Shown piece after piece: positions 1 through 8,733 of a stretch of 64,000 nt of DNA (the first letter of the stretch is position 1; every line of letters begins with the position of its first letter). Under the pieces are notes generated by a model. It made no database searches. It saw nothing but the letters and a program-made list of their open reading frames with translations, and was not told where the DNA came from. The translations under genes were made by a program, and so were the position numbers. The stretch is from Cardinium endosymbiont cBtQ1 of Bemisia tabaci (GTDB lineage Bacteria > Bacteroidota > Bacteroidia > Cytophagales > Amoebophilaceae), in NCBI RefSeq assembly GCF_000689375.1, contig NZ_CBQZ010000001.1, forward strand, positions 1-64,000. The letters run 5' to 3'.

Positions 1-251
1 ACCCATCTAACCACTACTTGTTCATCAGAAATATTATACATATGACTGATAATGAGAAGACCTATAATTAAACGAATAGGCAAAGGAGGTTGACCAGGTC
101 CATAGCTAAAACCGCGGTCTAAATCTGATGATAAGGAGTGAAAAGGAATCGAATCAGATAACTGGAATAATGGATGTTTCGGGTTGAGAAAACTAGATAA
201 GCGTTGCTCAAACAAACGCTCAAGGCTATTATTTATTTTCTTAGATTTCAT
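1..251 (-). pseudogene. IS-A transposase, N-terminal part (DUF772 domain), partial
   Basis: Reading from the ATG complementary to 249-251, the frame begins MKSKKINN and runs through the DUF772/InsH N-terminal domain to the window edge. It is near-identical to the copies starting at 6906, 11631 and 23747. The family is the DDE transposases commonly called IS5-type, in which an N-terminal DUF772 domain precedes the catalytic domain. Only about 83 codons are visible, so whether this copy is intact cannot be judged; the three other large copies here are all frameshifted. Confidence 0.75.
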
Positions 252-368
252 CCTTATTTTGCAAGCTTTTTTATACAAAACAACCTAAAAACTGGTTATT
301 AACCATATATAAATTTAACCTATTTATTTGCTGATTAACAAATAATTATATGGTATTTCAGGGCCGAC
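1..368 (-). mobile_element. IS-A (IS5/DUF772-type), 5' part, runs off window
   Basis: This is the 5' portion of an insertion sequence present several times in the window (6791-8348, 10581-11746, 22310-23863, diverged 1860-2078). The outer terminal repeat GTCGGCCCTGAAATA lies inverted at 354-368. The copy is inserted in an IS982 element: IS982 transposase sequence resumes immediately at 369 where the intact IS982 at 24596-25594 is continuous. The rest of IS-A lies outside the window. Confidence 0.85.
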
Positions 369-723
369 TATGTAAAAATTTGATCGGAAAAGTATTTGCT
401 GATAAAGGCTACTTGAGTAAAGAATTATTTGAAAAACTTATGGGAAAAGGCATAGAACTGATTACTCAAATCAGAAAAAATATGAAAAATGCTTTCATGC
501 CTATCTGGGATAGGCTAATGCTTCGAAAGAGATCTATCATTGAAACCATTATCGATCAGCTTAAAAATATTAGTCAGATAGAACACTCCAGGCATAGAAG
601 TATACCTAATTTTATTGTCAATTTAATAGCTGGTATTACAGCTTATTCACTAAAAGAGAAAAAACCGGCTATAGCTAATATATATACAACTGGTTTACAA
701 TAAGTCTAATCCGAAACTCACGT
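369..723 (+). mobile_element. IS982 element, 3' remnant
   Basis: This is the right-hand third of an IS982-family element, interrupted on its left by IS-A. It ends at 723 with the terminal repeat that reads CTAATCCGAAACTCACGT. The same sequence is found in the full copies at 9576-10580 and 24596-25594. The left two thirds are not seen next to it. Confidence 0.85.
371..703 (+). pseudogene. IS982 transposase, C-terminal fragment
   Basis: The frame corresponds to about the last 110 residues of the intact 291-residue IS982 transposase at 24616-25491 and includes the K-G-Y-L-S and basic R-K-R-S-I-I-E-T segments of the DDE domain. The apparent ATG at 350 is contributed by the end of IS-A and is not a real start. 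The N-terminal two thirds are missing, so the product should be inactive. Confidence 0.85.
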
Positions 724-776
724 TATTAACGTCAATTCTGGATTAGAGTTAATGTAAACCAGTTATATATATTAGA
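676..776. repeat. Two IS982-type ends, head to head (imperfect palindrome)
   Basis: The 3' end of the IS982 copy (to 723) is followed directly by a diverged IS982-like end in opposite orientation: AACGTCAATTCTGGATTAG from 729, then the mirrored ATGTAAACCAGT stretch. The result is an imperfect inverted repeat of about 100 bp centred near 725. It may fold into a strong hairpin and separates the IS debris from the lipoprotein gene at 833-1315. Confidence 0.6.
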
Positions 777-832
777 TATAGAGTGAGTATTTTTATACTC
801 TAAATCAGAGTTTTTATAAACTTTTCTCCGTC

Positions 833-1315
833 TTAATCTTGTTGAATTTGTTCGTTCTGTAAAGTTTGTTTTTGACTTTTCTCTTTAATCAAATCTTCCA
901 TCTGCTCAGCCCATTCCTCTTTATCAGTGGAGTCTGTCCTTACAATATCATCTGTAACTATTATAGAAACTATAGGATCATTTTCCATTGGTAGATTAGA
1001 TGGTTGTAGTTTACAATAGGTACTGTTTTCACATTGATCTATAACATTTTCTTCTTCACTAGTTTGATCCACGATTTTATCATCTGAATATGGGTAGATG
1101 GGATTATCTTTTTCTATTGCATCAGCTAGGAAATTGTTAGGAGTTATCTCTTTTTCAGAGATACCATTTGCCTCTTTCGTAATAGGATCTGCTTTACTAT
1201 TGACTGACCAATATTTTTTTTCGACTGATTTAAAACAGGCGGTTCCATTTAAAACCATTATTCCATACCATGCTAAAATTAAAACAATTTTTTTTGAGTA
1301 AGTGATAGGTTTCAT
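833..1315 (-). CDS. Small predicted lipoprotein of unknown function
   Basis: I do not recognise this 160-residue protein. It begins with a lysine-containing n-region and a hydrophobic stretch (residues 10-22), followed by N-G-T-A-C at 23-27, a loose lipobox, so it is probably exported and perhaps acylated at Cys27. The rest is acidic and low in hydrophobicity (many D, E, N, Q) with no recognisable domain, ending in a charged Q/K-rich tail. It stands alone between IS remnants, in the opposite direction to pdhA. An orphan surface protein or a remnant of a larger gene are both possible. Confidence 0.5.
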   Translation of the reverse strand: MKPITYSKKIVLILAWYGIMVLNGTACFKSVEKKYWSVNSKADPITKEANGISEKEITPNNFLADAIEKDNPIYPYSDDKIVDQTSEEENVIDQCENSTYCKLQPSNLPMENDPIVSIIVTDDIVRTDSTDKEEWAEQMEDLIKEKSQKQTLQNEQIQQD

Positions 1316-1751
1316 ATAAGTTATTAATTTATACTATAGTCATTTTTAGGGGGGGTACCTATTTTCCTAAACCAAGCCTTAGCTTAGACCATCTAGTGAT
1401 CGTTCAACTACGAACCAACCAAAAACGGCTCTATAAGTAGTTTATGTAATCAATGTAAATAAATTAATTGTATTAACGTGAGCTCAGGATTAGATTTTAA
1501 GAAATGTTAGTTAAAAAAAGTAGTGGACTGATTTTTAAGACAAATTTTTAGGAATTTTACTAGTAATTCATTTAGAATTATCTAACATAAACTATAATAT
1601 ATATATTTAATACTGATTATCAAAATAAAAATAATAACATATCTAGATTATACAGAAATAAGAGTCTTTTGCTTTAAGTGTCGTACGTGTAAATATTTTT
1701 AAGACTTTCTATCTTGTATAGATATTAAACTTTAAACTTATAAATATTGAA
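1316..1751. other. Gene-free stretch with two decayed IS ends
   Basis: No convincing coding region. It contains an IS982-type terminal sequence at 1475-1494 (AACGTGAGCTCAGGATTAG) with no transposase beside it. A weak match to the IS3 end seen at 2079 lies near 1520-1547 (TAGTGGACTGATTTTTAAG). The rest is AT-rich without recognisable structure. Confidence 0.45.
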
Positions 1752-1859
1752 ATGAAAAAGACACCAAAAGACGGAATAAGCAAGGCTATAGAAGTACTTC
1801 TATCCTCAGGGGTAGATTTATCTACTCTTTTTGATCAAGGAGGCTTGCTCAAGGAATTA
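1752..1859 (+). pseudogene. IS256/mutator-type transposase, N-terminal fragment
   Basis: An ATG at 1752 opens a frame of 36 codons ending in L-F-D-Q-G-G-L-L-K-E-L, which resembles the conserved start of IS256-family transposases (F-x-x-G-G-L-L-K-x-L-T). The frame is cut at 1860 by the end of a diverged IS-A copy. Nothing of the catalytic domain is present. The assignment rests on this short motif only. Confidence 0.5.
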
Positions 1860-2078
1860 GTCGTCCCTGAAATACTATATAACTATTTGTTAATCAGCAA
1901 ATAAGTTGCTAAATTTGTATTATTTAATCACCAGTTTTAGAGTTGTTTTGTATAAAAAACTTGCAAAATAAGGATGAAATCTAAGAAAATAAATAATAGT
2001 CTTGCTCGTCTGTTTGAGCAGCGCTTATCTAGTTTTCTTAACTCCAAACATTCTTTATTCCAGTTGTCTGATTCGATT
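1860..2078 (+). mobile_element. Diverged IS-A, 5' remnant
   Basis: It begins with GTCGTCCCTGAAATA, one base from the IS-A end, and follows the IS-A leader (TTGTTAATCAGCAAATAA, then AAGGATGAAATC) with many substitutions. A transposase start at 1974 gives about 35 codons (MKSKKINNSLARLFEQR) before an IS3 derivative interrupts at 2079. It is older than the other IS-A copies judging by divergence. Confidence 0.75.
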
Positions 2079-2663
2079 CTATAGTGGACCGAAAAAACTG
2101 GACAAGAAATGAGTTAAAATGTTTCCTATTTTAGTAGTTTTACTGTTTCAAGATGGATTTTATCAAATGGGAAGAAAAAAGGTCAGAAAATTTAGTTCAG
2201 TAGAGAAGACTAAAATAGTCTTAGATTTCTTGAAAGAAGAATTAACGTTAGTAGAGTTATCATCCAAATATGGAGTAACAACCAAAGCACTTCAAAATTG
2301 GAAACATCAGTTTATGGAAAATGCCTCTTTGGCTTTTGACCCATCCAAAGTTGTTAGTGTATACAAAGATGAAATAAGTCATCTTAAGGATGAAAATGAT
2401 GCTTTAGCCAAGGCATTAGGTAAAACTACAGTTAAGAGAGATTGGGCGGTGGGAAGGCTAAAGAGCTTGGACTTATTAAGTAAAAAGGGTCTTGTCGAAT
2501 CCAAGCTTGTTCATCTACCTAAGGCAAGACAGTGTAAGTTATTATCCATTAACCGTTCTTTTCTATATTATAAATCTAGTATAGAGGATACTTTTAATAG
2601 AGAGGAGCAATAACACGGAAAAAAGTCTACGATTTCTTGTCCGGGTTTTTCGGTCCACTATAG
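2079..2663 (+). mobile_element. IS3-family element with internal deletion, both ends kept
   Basis: The two ends are inverted repeats: CTATAGTGGACCGAAAAA at the left (2079) and its complement at the right, ending at 2663; the match extends inward over GGACAAGAAAT. Between them lies orfA fused to the first part of orfB, while the integrase (DDE) core of orfB is missing. At 585 bp it is less than half the usual length of an IS3 element, so it would be non-autonomous. Confidence 0.75.
2167..2613 (+). CDS. IS3-family OrfA fused to truncated OrfB
   Basis: Residues 1-60 (from MGRKKVRKF) carry the helix-turn-helix of IS3 OrfA (V-E-L-S-S-K-Y-G-V-T-T-K-A-L-Q-N-W). A heptad-like coiled coil follows (Y-K-D-E-I-S-H-L-K-D-E-N). 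After about residue 105 the protein resembles the start of OrfB (L-P-K-A-R-Q-C-K-L-L-S-I-N-R) and then stops. The first methionine, 48 bases upstream, is less likely because family OrfA proteins begin near the M-G-R-K-K. The product could bind IS ends but cannot catalyse transposition, and might act as an inhibitor. Confidence 0.6.
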   Translation: MGRKKVRKFSSVEKTKIVLDFLKEELTLVELSSKYGVTTKALQNWKHQFMENASLAFDPSKVVSVYKDEISHLKDENDALAKALGKTTVKRDWAVGRLKSLDLLSKKGLVESKLVHLPKARQCKLLSINRSFLYYKSSIEDTFNREEQ

Positions 2664-2664
2664 T

Positions 2665-2736
2665 ACCAATCCTTCTAAATTTTTAGCAAAGTTAAACCAA
2701 CAGCGGTTTGCTAAAGCACAAAAATATATCAAATGA
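2665..2736 (+). pseudogene. Possible 3' tail of a gene cut off by the IS
   Basis: Directly after the IS3 end there is an open frame of 23 codons (T-N-P-S-K-F-L-A-K-L-N-Q-Q-R-F-A-K-A-Q-K) ending in TGA, 12 bases before pdhA. The lysine- and glutamine-rich composition looks like the end of a real protein, so it may be the last part of a gene once upstream of pdhA. The family is unknown. Confidence 0.25.
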
Positions 2737-2748
2737 TTACAATCAAGT

Positions 2749-3789
2749 ATGACCATGGTCTCATCAACTATAGATAAAGCATCATCTACAGTATCCCCTA
2801 TTGACACAGCAGATCTTTGCCATTTTTACAAGAAATGGTATAAGATCATGTGGCTGATTCGTAAATTTGAAGATAAGGCAGCCCAACTTTATGGGCAGCA
2901 AAAAATTCGAGGATTTTGCCACCTGTATACAGGACAGGAGGCCTGCATAGCTGGTGCGGTTACAGCACTACGCCAGGGAGATAAATACATTACGGCTTAC
3001 CGTGACCATGCCCATCCCCTTGCATTGGGGAGTTGTCCAGACCATGTAATGGCGGAACTTTATGGTAAAGCTACTGGTGTTTCTAAAGGATATGGCGGCT
3101 CCATGCATATCTTCGATAAATCCTGTCACTTTTTAGGTGGACACGGTATTGTTGGTGGGCAAGTGCCGTTAGGAGTTGGTATTGCGTTTGCTGAGCAATA
3201 TAAAAAAACAGGTTATCTTTGTATAACCTATATGGGTGATGGTGCAGTACGTCAAGGTGCTATCCATGAAGCTTTTAACTTGGCCATGCTCTATCGTTTA
3301 CCCATTATTTTTGTAATTGAAAACAATGGATATGCAATGGGTACTTCAGTAGAACGAAGTTCTAATGTTACGGAACTCTATCGATTGGGTAGCAGCTATG
3401 GTATGGATGCAGCCCGCGTAGATGGGTTATCTGTAGAAGCCGTACACTGTGCTGTGGAAGAATCAGCTATAAAAGCTAGAAACGGTATACCAAGCTTGCT
3501 GGAGTTGGTAACCTATCGTTATAAAGGCCACTCTATGTCTGATCCTGCTGGCTATCGTACTAAAAAAGAGGTAGAAGCCTATAAAGAACAAGATCCTATT
3601 CTTAAGCTTAAAGCATTGATCTTAGGAAAGAAAGTGGCAGATACAACCACATTAGAGGCGATTGAGTGCAAGGTCAAAGATCAGATTGCACAAGCAGTCG
3701 CTTTTGCTGAGACATCTCCTTTTCCAGATCCAGCAACTGCCTATCATTACGTTTACAAACAAATTGACTATCCATTTCTTCAGTATTAA
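2749..3789 (+). CDS. pdhA: Pyruvate dehydrogenase E1 component, alpha subunit
   Basis: This 346-residue thiamine-diphosphate enzyme decarboxylates pyruvate with the beta subunit and feeds acetyl groups to the E2 lipoyl carrier. The TPP-binding motif runs from G-D-G near residue 163 to E-N-N-G-Y about 30 residues later. H-x-L-G-G-H-G-I-V-G-G, upstream of it, and Y-R-Y-K-G-H-S-M-S-D-P, near residue 262, are typical of E1-alpha. The length matches stand-alone alpha subunits. The beta subunit and E2/E3 genes are not in this window. The next gene starts 5 bases after the stop. An older gene upstream was probably removed by the IS3 derivative, so the native promoter may be lost. Confidence 0.95.
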   Translation: MTMVSSTIDKASSTVSPIDTADLCHFYKKWYKIMWLIRKFEDKAAQLYGQQKIRGFCHLYTGQEACIAGAVTALRQGDKYITAYRDHAHPLALGSCPDHVMAELYGKATGVSKGYGGSMHIFDKSCHFLGGHGIVGGQVPLGVGIAFAEQYKKTGYLCITYMGDGAVRQGAIHEAFNLAMLYRLPIIFVIENNGYAMGTSVERSSNVTELYRLGSSYGMDAARVDGLSVEAVHCAVEESAIKARNGIPSLLELVTYRYKGHSMSDPAGYRTKKEVEAYKEQDPILKLKALILGKKVADTTTLEAIECKVKDQIAQAVAFAETSPFPDPATAYHYVYKQIDYPFLQY

Positions 3790-3794
3790 ATGCT

Positions 3795-4481
3795 ATGAAA
3801 ATAATAGACATAAATAGTATTCCTAGAAATCCCTTAGAAGATGACAAAGCAAAGGCTAACCCACTATCTTTAAAGCGTAACAAACGAAAATGGTATGTCA
3901 TTGGCTTTTGCATGACCTTTCTTTCTATTGTCGCTTTGCTCGGATTTTTTTATCTAAGAGAAAGAAACAATGTAAAGGCACAAGATGATATTTTTCAAGC
4001 AATCTATCATTTTGAAGCCGGTGATTTTGATAAAGCGCTTAAAGGTAAAGAAAGTCATAAAGGTTTTTTAGAAGTCATTGAACAATATCCTTATACTAAA
4101 ACGGCCAATATAGCTTGTTTTTATGCGGGAATTGCCTACATGCACCAAAAGGAATATGAAAAAGCCCGCTCTTTTTTAAGTAGATTTAAGGTCAAAGATT
4201 ATATTTTACAAGCCCGTTCTTGGTCTGTAATCGGTGATAGCTACAGTGAACAAAAAAATTATAAACAAGCAGCTGCCTATTATATAAAGGCCGCTCGTTA
4301 TAGGCCAAACACTGTATATACACCTGGTTATTTGGTTAAAGCAGCCATTGCTTTTGAGGCAGATGAGCAATATGAAAATGGCTATCGTTGCTACCAAGAG
4401 ATTGCAGAAAAATATTCAACCTCTTTGTATGGTAGTGGTTTGGCTATTAAAGAAGCCAGTCGTTTATCAGCCTTTTTGTAA
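3795..4481 (+). CDS. Membrane-anchored tetratricopeptide-repeat protein
   Basis: The 228-residue protein has a charged cytoplasmic N-terminus (1-32), one transmembrane helix at about 34-54, and a C-terminal domain with TPR-like helices (A-C-F-Y-A-G-I-A-Y-M-H-Q-K-E-Y-E-K-A near 105-125, then A-A-A-Y-Y-I-K-A-A and G-Y-R-C-Y-Q-E-I-A). The architecture resembles YfgM-like TPR_21 proteins, which assist envelope protein folding, but I see no signature that fixes the function. It starts 5 bases after pdhA and ends 23 bases before recJ, so the three genes are probably cotranscribed. Confidence 0.8.
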   Translation: MKIIDINSIPRNPLEDDKAKANPLSLKRNKRKWYVIGFCMTFLSIVALLGFFYLRERNNVKAQDDIFQAIYHFEAGDFDKALKGKESHKGFLEVIEQYPYTKTANIACFYAGIAYMHQKEYEKARSFLSRFKVKDYILQARSWSVIGDSYSEQKNYKQAAAYYIKAARYRPNTVYTPGYLVKAAIAFEADEQYENGYRCYQEIAEKYSTSLYGSGLAIKEASRLSAFL

Positions 4482-4504
4482 ATGGATTAATTGCTATTGC
4501 ATGT

Positions 4505-6214
4505 ATGCAGAAACGTTGGGTGATTCAGTCTTTTAAGCCATATGATAAGGTGGCAGCTTTGGACAAAATACTCGGTACGCCCTCTGCTATTTCAACTGTT
4601 TTAGTAGACAGAGAGATAGAAACTTTTGAAGCAGCTAGGCATTTTTTTCGTCCTGCTTTAGAACAGTTGTATGATCCTTTTTTAATGCAAGGCATGGAAC
4701 GTGCTGTAGCCCGTTTGCATCAAGCCTTAACCAAAAAAGAAAAAATATTAATTTATGGTGACTATGATGTAGATGGTACGACAGCTGTGGCTATGGTCTA
4801 TGGTTTCCTTCAGACATTGCCTGGTGCAGCAGTAAGTTATTATGTCCCAGATCGTATAGTGGAAGGCTATGGAGTTTCCATGCAAGCGATAGAAAAAGCC
4901 CATCAAGATGGCATCAAACTTATCGTTACCTTAGACTGTGGTATAAAAGCCCATCGACCGATTGCGCTAGCAGTTGAACGGGGCATGGATGTGATCGTTT
5001 GTGACCACCATGAAGTGGGAGATGTTTTGCCACTAGCGTATGAAATTTTAAATCCCAAGCAACCAGGTTGTTGTTATCCTTTTAAAGAATTATCAGGTTG
5101 TGGTATAGGTTTTAAACTATTACAAGCCTTTTGTAGCTACTGTGGCTTAAAATCTGCAACCCTTTATGGTTACTTAGACCTTGTAGCAGTTAGTACCGCT
5201 TGCGACATAGTCCCATTGGTAGATGAAAATAGGATTTTAGCCTATTTTGGCCTCAAACAATTGGCTACTCAGCCTCGTCCAGGTCTACAAGCATTAATAG
5301 AGTTGGGAGGGTTAACTACTACCATTACCATTTCAGATATTGTTTTTAAAATAGGCCCGCGGATTAATGCAGCTGGACGTATGAGCCATGCTTCTTTGGC
5401 GGTTCAGCTACTTATCGAACAGGATCTAGTAAAAGCCTATCATTTAGCGCAGTCTATTGATCAACAAAACCTCTTGCGCCAATCGCTTGACCATACCATT
5501 ACACAAGAAGCCCTGGCCATGATAGAAAATAAAACCCATCTAAGCAAGAGTAATGTGCTTTTTAAGCCAGATTGGCATAAAGGTATTGTTGGTATTGTAG
5601 CTTCCCGCTGCATTGAACAATGTTATAGGCCTACCGTGGTTTTAACACTTTCTGATGGTAAAGCTACTGGTTCTGCTCGTTCCATATCTGGGTATAATAT
5701 CTATGAAGCCATTTCAGCCTGTAGTGGGCTTTTAGATCAATATGGTGGACATGCTTTTGCGGCAGGTCTTACCATGCCACTAGCCCATGTAGCTAAATTT
5801 CAGAAACAATTTGAAAAAGTAGTATCAGAGACCATAACCGATGATTTGTTAATCCCTCAACAACCCATTGACGCCCTAATCCCTTTTCAGGCCATTACTG
5901 AGAAATTTGTAAACATATTGATGCAAATGGCTCCTTTTGGTCCAGGGAATGCTACGCCCATATTTGCTAGTGAGAAAGTTTATGCGCGTAAATTTTATTT
6001 AATAAAAGAAAAACATCTTAAGTTAGAACTGTACCAAACAGATTGTTCAGTGTCCTATGAAGCCATAGGATTTGGCTTAGGTAGCTACTTTCCACTTGTT
6101 GCAACTGGGAAGCCATTTGCTATAGCCTATACCATAGGATACAATTATTATTTAGGTCATAAATCTTTACAACTTATGGTCAAGGATATTAAGGAAACAG
6201 TATATATGGCTTAA
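4505..6214 (+). CDS. recJ: Single-stranded-DNA-specific exonuclease RecJ
   Basis: RecJ degrades single-stranded DNA 5' to 3' in recombination and mismatch repair. The DHH-family metal motifs are present: D-Y-D-V-D-G near residues 85-90, a conserved D-C-G, and D-H-H-E-V near 165-170. G-P-R-I-N-A-A-G-R lies near residue 285 and the DHHA1 motif G-G-H-A-F-A-A-G near 413-420, followed by an OB-like C-terminal domain. The length (569 aa) is normal. It follows the TPR gene closely. A gene for a nuclease dispensable in many symbionts is intact here. Confidence 0.95.
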   Translation: MQKRWVIQSFKPYDKVAALDKILGTPSAISTVLVDREIETFEAARHFFRPALEQLYDPFLMQGMERAVARLHQALTKKEKILIYGDYDVDGTTAVAMVYGFLQTLPGAAVSYYVPDRIVEGYGVSMQAIEKAHQDGIKLIVTLDCGIKAHRPIALAVERGMDVIVCDHHEVGDVLPLAYEILNPKQPGCCYPFKELSGCGIGFKLLQAFCSYCGLKSATLYGYLDLVAVSTACDIVPLVDENRILAYFGLKQLATQPRPGLQALIELGGLTTTITISDIVFKIGPRINAAGRMSHASLAVQLLIEQDLVKAYHLAQSIDQQNLLRQSLDHTITQEALAMIENKTHLSKSNVLFKPDWHKGIVGIVASRCIEQCYRPTVVLTLSDGKATGSARSISGYNIYEAISACSGLLDQYGGHAFAAGLTMPLAHVAKFQKQFEKVVSETITDDLLIPQQPIDALIPFQAITEKFVNILMQMAPFGPGNATPIFASEKVYARKFYLIKEKHLKLELYQTDCSVSYEAIGFGLGSYFPLVATGKPFAIAYTIGYNYYLGHKSLQLMVKDIKETVYMA

Positions 6215-6347
6215 ACTATAATGCACTGAAAAAACCAGAAGAAATTTAAGGCAACGGAAAGGGAGGAGGAATCTATATAAAATCAAATACAGACGGGACA
6301 AAGCCAGTAAAGCTACAATATTATGAGACTATCTAAATAAGGAATAA

Positions 6348-6791
6348 ATGTATAAAAACATAATAAAGTTTATAAGCTCTTTAAATTCGTTTTTTAGAAA
6401 AAAAATTAGTAATGATCTACATATAGCGTCTAAAAATGGTGATATAGATTTAGTAAAAACGTTGCTAAAAAAAGAAAGCATTGAAGTAAATTCCAAGAGT
6501 GATAAGTATGATAGTACCCCTCTTCATTTGGCCTCAGATGAAGGTCACCTAGAAGTGGTTAAAATGTTATTACAAGCTAAGGATATTGATATTAATCAAA
6601 AAGATTGCTTTGGTAGCACCCCTCTTCATTTGGCCTCACGTGAGGGTTATTTAGAAGTAGTTAGATTATTACTGGAAGCTAAAGACATTGACGTCAATCA
6701 AAGAGATATTATTGACGATAATACTCCCCTTCATTTGGCCTCACGTGAAGGTCATGTAGAAGTGGTTAAATTATTACTGCAACCTATCTAG
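6348..6791 (+). pseudogene. Ankyrin-repeat protein, truncated by IS-A
   Basis: After a 30-residue basic N-terminus, at least three 33-36-residue ankyrin repeats follow (S-T-P-L-H-L-A-S-x-E-G-H-L-E-V-V-K at about 55, 90 and 126), nearly identical at DNA level. The stop codon TAG at 6789-6791 is formed by the last bases of the gene and the first base of the IS-A end, so the original gene was longer. The sequence beyond IS-A at 8349 does not continue the repeats. Ankyrin proteins are common candidate host-interaction factors in this group. No signal peptide is seen. Confidence 0.7.
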
Positions 6792-8348
6792 TCGGCCCTG
6801 AAATACCATATAATTATTTGTTAATCAGCAAATAAATGGTTAAATTTATATATGGTTAATAACCAGTTTTTAGGTTGTTTTGTATAAAAAGCTTGCAAAA
6901 TAAGGATGAAATCTAAGAAAATAAATAATAGCCTTGAGCGTTTGTTTGAGCAACGCTTATCTAGTTTTCTCAACCCGAAACATCCATTATTCCAGTTATC
7001 TGATTCGATTCCTTTTCACTCCTTATCATCAGATTTAGACCGCGGTTTTAGCTATGGACCTGGTCAACCTCCTTTGCCTATTCGTTTAATTATAGGTCTT
7101 CTCATTATCAGTCATATGTATAATATTTCTGATGAACAAGTAGTGGTTAGATGGGTAGAAAACCCTTATTGGCAATACTTTTGTGGATATGATTATTTTC
7201 AGTTTAAGATGCCTTGTAACCCCAGTTCATTGACCCGTTGGCGCCATAGATTAGGTCAAGAAGGTCTCAATAAGATTTTATCTATGACTATAGACTTAGC
7301 GCTAAAAAAAAAAGTAGTAGACCCGAAAAGAACTTAGAAAAAGTTATAGCTGATACTACTGTAATGGAGAAAAATATCCGTTACCCAACTGACTCTTCTT
7401 TGCTTAATAAATCCAGAGAAAAATTGGTCAGTATAGCCAAGAAAACAGGTATTAAACTGCGTCAAACTTATCAGCGTTTAGGTCTATCTATCAAACGTAA
7501 AGTTGATTGCTATGCTCATGCTAAACAGTATAAACGTTTATCTAAAGGCATTAAAACATTAAAAACCTATCTTGGTAGAGTAGTCAGAGATGTAGAACGT
7601 TCTATACAATCCTCTGATGATCTAATACGGAATCAATTTACCAATCTACTATCTATAAGTAAAAAACTTATAAACCAATCAAAAAAAGTAAAGATAAAAT
7701 TTATAGCATCCATGAACCATCCGTCTACTGTGTAAGTAAAGGTAAGTCTAAACATCCTTATGAGTTTGGTTGCAAGGTACAATTTACAGTAACGCATAAA
7801 AAAGGTTTAATTGTTTCAACAGAAGCAATACATCCTAATGCTTACGATGGCCATACTTTGCAGAAGAGTTTATTACAAGCCGAGCAATTATCTGGTACCA
7901 AAGTAAAGTATGCTTTTGTAGATAAAGCCTACCGGGGTAATAATATACCTGTTAGTGAATAGTAATATATTTATAAGTGGTTACTAAAAAGGGGAATAAC
8001 GCCTGCTACTAAAAAAAGCTAATAAAAAGAAGATCTTCTATTGAACCGCATATTGGTCATATGAAATCCGATGGTAAATTATCTGTTAACTATTTGAAAG
8101 GTATTCTAGGAGATAAACTTAACGTTATTTTATGTGCTATTGCTCATAACCTACGACTGATTACAAGAAAGTTATTCTTAACACACTCACAATCACATAA
8201 ATTAAAACCTATATAATTAAAATTCTTAATCCAAAACCAGTTATACCTATATCTTGGGTAGGAAAAATAGAGCGCCTGCTAAACCATAAATATTGTAAAA
8301 AAAGATCCATTCAATAAATTTATTCAAAAATAATATTTCAGGGCCGAC
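6791..8348 (+). mobile_element. IS-A (IS5/DUF772-type), full length, inactive
   Basis: A 1558-bp element bounded by GTCGGCCCTGAAATA and its exact inverted complement ending at 8348. The flanks TATCTA (left) and TAAATA (right) are not identical, unlike the TACCTA duplication around the copy at 22310-23863, so this copy has probably recombined since insertion. Its left end truncates the ankyrin gene; its right end abuts an IS1634 remnant. Confidence 0.9.
6906..8216 (+). pseudogene. IS-A transposase, several frameshifts
   Basis: The DUF772 domain reads from 6906 to a frameshift in the poly-A/ACC-rich stretch at 7305-7335. The middle domain reads from about 7340 (M-E-K-N-I-R-Y-P-T-D) to 7735. 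The DDE C-terminal domain (H-P-Y-E-F-G-C-K-V, Y-D-G-H-T-L, F-V-D-K-A-Y-R-G, I-E-P-H-I-G-H-M-K) is in another frame to 8216, with further indels near 7960 and 8020. The switch near 7681-7687 occurs at seven As. At least four lesions make this copy inactive. Confidence 0.85.
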
Positions 8349-8417
8349 TAAATAGCCATCGCTTCTTCTCCCCCCAAAAAAAGCCTATAAGCTGTTTAGC
8401 TACATCCTTTGTATTAA

Positions 8418-8648
8418 TCAGATACTTTTTATATATCCTTCATGTTTTAGGTGCAGTTCATGAATATCACAAAATAGACGAGATATTCATATCACAGCTG
8501 ACTTTTTTGTTGGTTTTTTGAGTTTATTAGGAACAGTAGCCTTATGCTGTATCAAAGATTGATGTAACCAAAGCTCACTAAAGCTATAGACCATTAGACA
8601 TAGCGTCATAACGATCATCAAAGCTTCTATACGACTTTCTTTTTCAGG
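8418..8648 (-). pseudogene. IS1634-type transposase, C-terminal remnant
   Basis: On the minus strand the frame reads S-R-I-E-A-L-M-I-V-M-T-L-C-L-M-V-Y-S, then T-V-P-N-K-L-K-K-P-T, then I-S-R-L-F, ending at a stop at 8418-8420. This resembles the conserved C-terminus of IS1634-family transposases (R-I-x-A-L, L-C-L-x-V-Y, N-Q-x-x-K-P-T, L-R-W-I-F). A TGA replaces the expected tryptophan near 8495. Only about 75 codons remain, between IS-A and a tRNA gene. Confidence 0.6.
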
Positions 8649-8661
8649 CCACTATATAGGG

Positions 8662-8733
8662 TGGTCTCGGCAGGAATCGAACCTGCATCAAAAGTTTAGG
8701 AAACTTCTATTCTATCCGTTGAACTACGAAACC
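8662..8733 (-). tRNA. tRNA-Arg (anticodon CCT)
   Basis: The minus strand folds as a complete cloverleaf: acceptor GGTTTCG with CGAGACC, D-arm GTTCAACGGATAGAAT, anticodon stem GAAGT/ACTTT around loop TTCCTAA (anticodon CCT, reading AGG), and T-arm GCAGG TTCGATT CCTGC. The 3' CCA is not encoded. It lies between two IS-rich blocks, about the only functional gene in 6.8-11.7 kb. Confidence 0.93.

Noticed and set aside
350-703. 117-codon ORF starting at 350
   Set aside because: Its first residues come from the IS-A end; only the part from 371 is IS982 transposase, so the ATG is accidental.
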